From the NCBI GenBank assembly GCA_014695345.1, contig JACJOC010000077.1, positions 357,818-421,817 on the forward strand: a stretch of 64,000 nucleotides of DNA, in the 5' to 3' direction. The stretch is from Cyanobacteria bacterium FACHB-471. GTDB lineage: Bacteria; Cyanobacteriota; Cyanobacteriia; Elainellales; Elainellaceae. The notes below the pieces were generated by a model, which saw nothing but the letters and a program-made list of their open reading frames with translations, searched no databases and was not told the DNA's origin. How positions within the stretch are numbered: position 1 is the first letter of the stretch; each line of letters begins with the position of its first letter. Both the position numbers and the translations under genes were made by a program. Below, in pieces: positions 63,084-64,000 of this stretch.

Positions 63084-63170
63084 GCGTAGGATGGGCAAAT
63101 GCAAATGCCCGTGCCCATCATTTAGTTTAATTTGTCTGGATGGGCACGCTTTGCTTTGCCCATCCTACGC
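63084..63170. repeat. Intergenic inverted repeat, GCGTAGGATGGGCA type
   Basis: The outer arms GCGTAGGATGGGCAAA and TTTGCCCATCCTACGC are perfectly complementary. Inner arms (CGTGCCCATC / GATGGGCACG) form a second stem. It lies between the antitoxin gene and the GUN4 gene and is a dispersed element with no coding capacity. Confidence 0.85.
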
Positions 63171-63201
63171 TACTTTTGGATCGAGCTGAAGCGTTTATCT
63201 G

Positions 63202-63922
63202 CTACAGTTTACAAGTCTCGATGCGAGAGAAGAGAAACACCCCACCTAACAAACCATAAAATAATACCCTAATACACCCCACAGGGAGGTGTCCTTGTGG
63301 TGATGAGGTGCTATGTGTCACATTAAATACCCATTCTCCGTACTCTCTCCAGCCGACGCGATCGCCAAACTTCTCAAACGCCTCTTTATGATACTCACCG
63401 TCTGGAATGCCACCACACTCCAGATAAATTTCTTTTTGCACACTAAAGCCAAACTTGCCCTTGCTGTACTTCACCCATAGCCCATCAATGGCTAACAGCT
63501 CCTCACAGGGAAAGTTGAGTAATTCCTTTGGCTCAAAATACTGTCCCACCCTCTTTACCGACGGTGATAATCATGAGCCGATAGGTTTCTTCGTCTGCCT
63601 CTTCCCACTGTTCCTGTTGCAAATATTCCTCCAGTTTTGCGTAACGAGAGGCTTGAACAGTCTGTTTCAGGGCATTCAGTTCTGCTTCCAGACCTGCACC
63701 AATGCGCTTAGTTGTTTCCTGATAACAGGCATAAGCAAAATCCGTCGCCCCACGATCGATAGCTTCTCGAATCAAGCGACTGGGTTTTACCTGGGCAGCG
63801 TAGAGCAAAGTGACTGATTTCCACCAATCTTCACCAAAGTGGTCATACAGCAAGCTTTCCTGTTTCAGCCGCACAATTTCCCTGGACGCTAAGGATCGAG
63901 GATTAAATAAAGTGTAATTCTA
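63202..63922 (-). pseudogene. Frameshifted, 5'-truncated NACHT/GUN4-type gene
   Basis: On the minus strand the first piece (about 63919 to 63533) has LYDHFGEDWWKSVTLLYAAQ, a motif near the end of NACHT-type STAND proteins, then the start of a GUN4 domain (EEYLQQEQWEEADEETYRLM). The second piece (63549 to 63202), in another frame, continues the GUN4 domain: PKELLNFPCEELLAIDGLWV, KYSKGKFGFSVQKEIY and FGDRVGWREYGEWVF. They would join with one base fewer near 63545 (GGTGGG). A TAG at 63920-63922 ends the frame upstream, so the NACHT core is missing. It is probably dead. The bases beyond 63922 show a short hairpin and no gene. Confidence 0.8.
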
Positions 63923-64000
63923 CTATCTCTATCTGTAAGCTAGAGAGATAGGTGAGTAACGAGTGAATTGATGCAGCCCTACCCTACCCAAATAGAAGCC

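Noticed and set aside
1..64000. GCGATCGC octamers as operator sites
   Set aside because: They occur throughout, including inside genes, and are the HIP1 sequence common in cyanobacterial genomes.

Overview
The window is a chromosomal segment of a cyanobacterium, most likely a filamentous or Leptolyngbya-like one. The evidence is the very frequent HIP1 octamer (GCGATCGC), several families largely confined to cyanobacteria (the Npun_F0494-type protein, DUF4090, GUN4, the phylloquinone-type menC/menE/thioesterase set), and many TPR proteins. No rRNA, tRNA, insertion sequence, prophage or CRISPR array was recognised.

Layout. 1-8.6 kb holds housekeeping genes: the 3' end of ctaB, an ABC ATPase, a cytochrome bd subunit I gene with no cydB beside it, a frameshifted sensor kinase with an intact OmpR-type regulator, a phosphoesterase, an ArsR regulator and PrxQ. 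8.6-14.4 kb, on the minus strand, is a complete guanidine-use locus. A guanidine-I (ykkC) riboswitch leads into a guanidine hydrolase (usually called agmatinase), then its HypA/HypB-like nickel chaperones, then a three-gene ABC importer. 14.8-29.7 kb is mostly housekeeping (cobQ, ferredoxin, folK, riboflavin synthase, bifunctional nuclease, Fe-S aldo/keto reductase, truB, RNA m5C methyltransferase, GTPase, ychF) with small hypotheticals.

29.7-34.1 kb has a long, hairpin-rich non-coding stretch, gnd and a second long leader. 34.1-47.9 kb is an accessory cluster: an RTX calcium-binding protein, a TPR/GT61 glycosyltransferase, a 1125-residue TPR protein, a TPR/sulfotransferase, a SAM-methyltransferase-like protein, a GT4 glycosyltransferase and a tandem double GT2 protein. 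The last two share an unnamed module of about 85 residues, present three times. The cluster looks like a system for building, and perhaps sulfating, a surface or protein-linked glycan. It includes about 2.9 kb without a HIP1 site.

48.1-60.9 kb has a small HTH gene coupled to an RNase III-like gene with altered active-site residues, a PEP-CTERM protein, an Fe-S photolyase, a GNAT enzyme, ackA, a lipoprotein, the phylloquinone genes menC-menE with a convergent DHNA-CoA thioesterase, and glycerate 3-kinase. 61-64 kb is a decay zone. It has a PAS kinase that lost its phospho-accepting His and ATPase domain, a VapBC-type pair, and a frameshifted, truncated NACHT/GUN4 gene. Palindromic intergenic elements recur through the window, mainly at gene ends.
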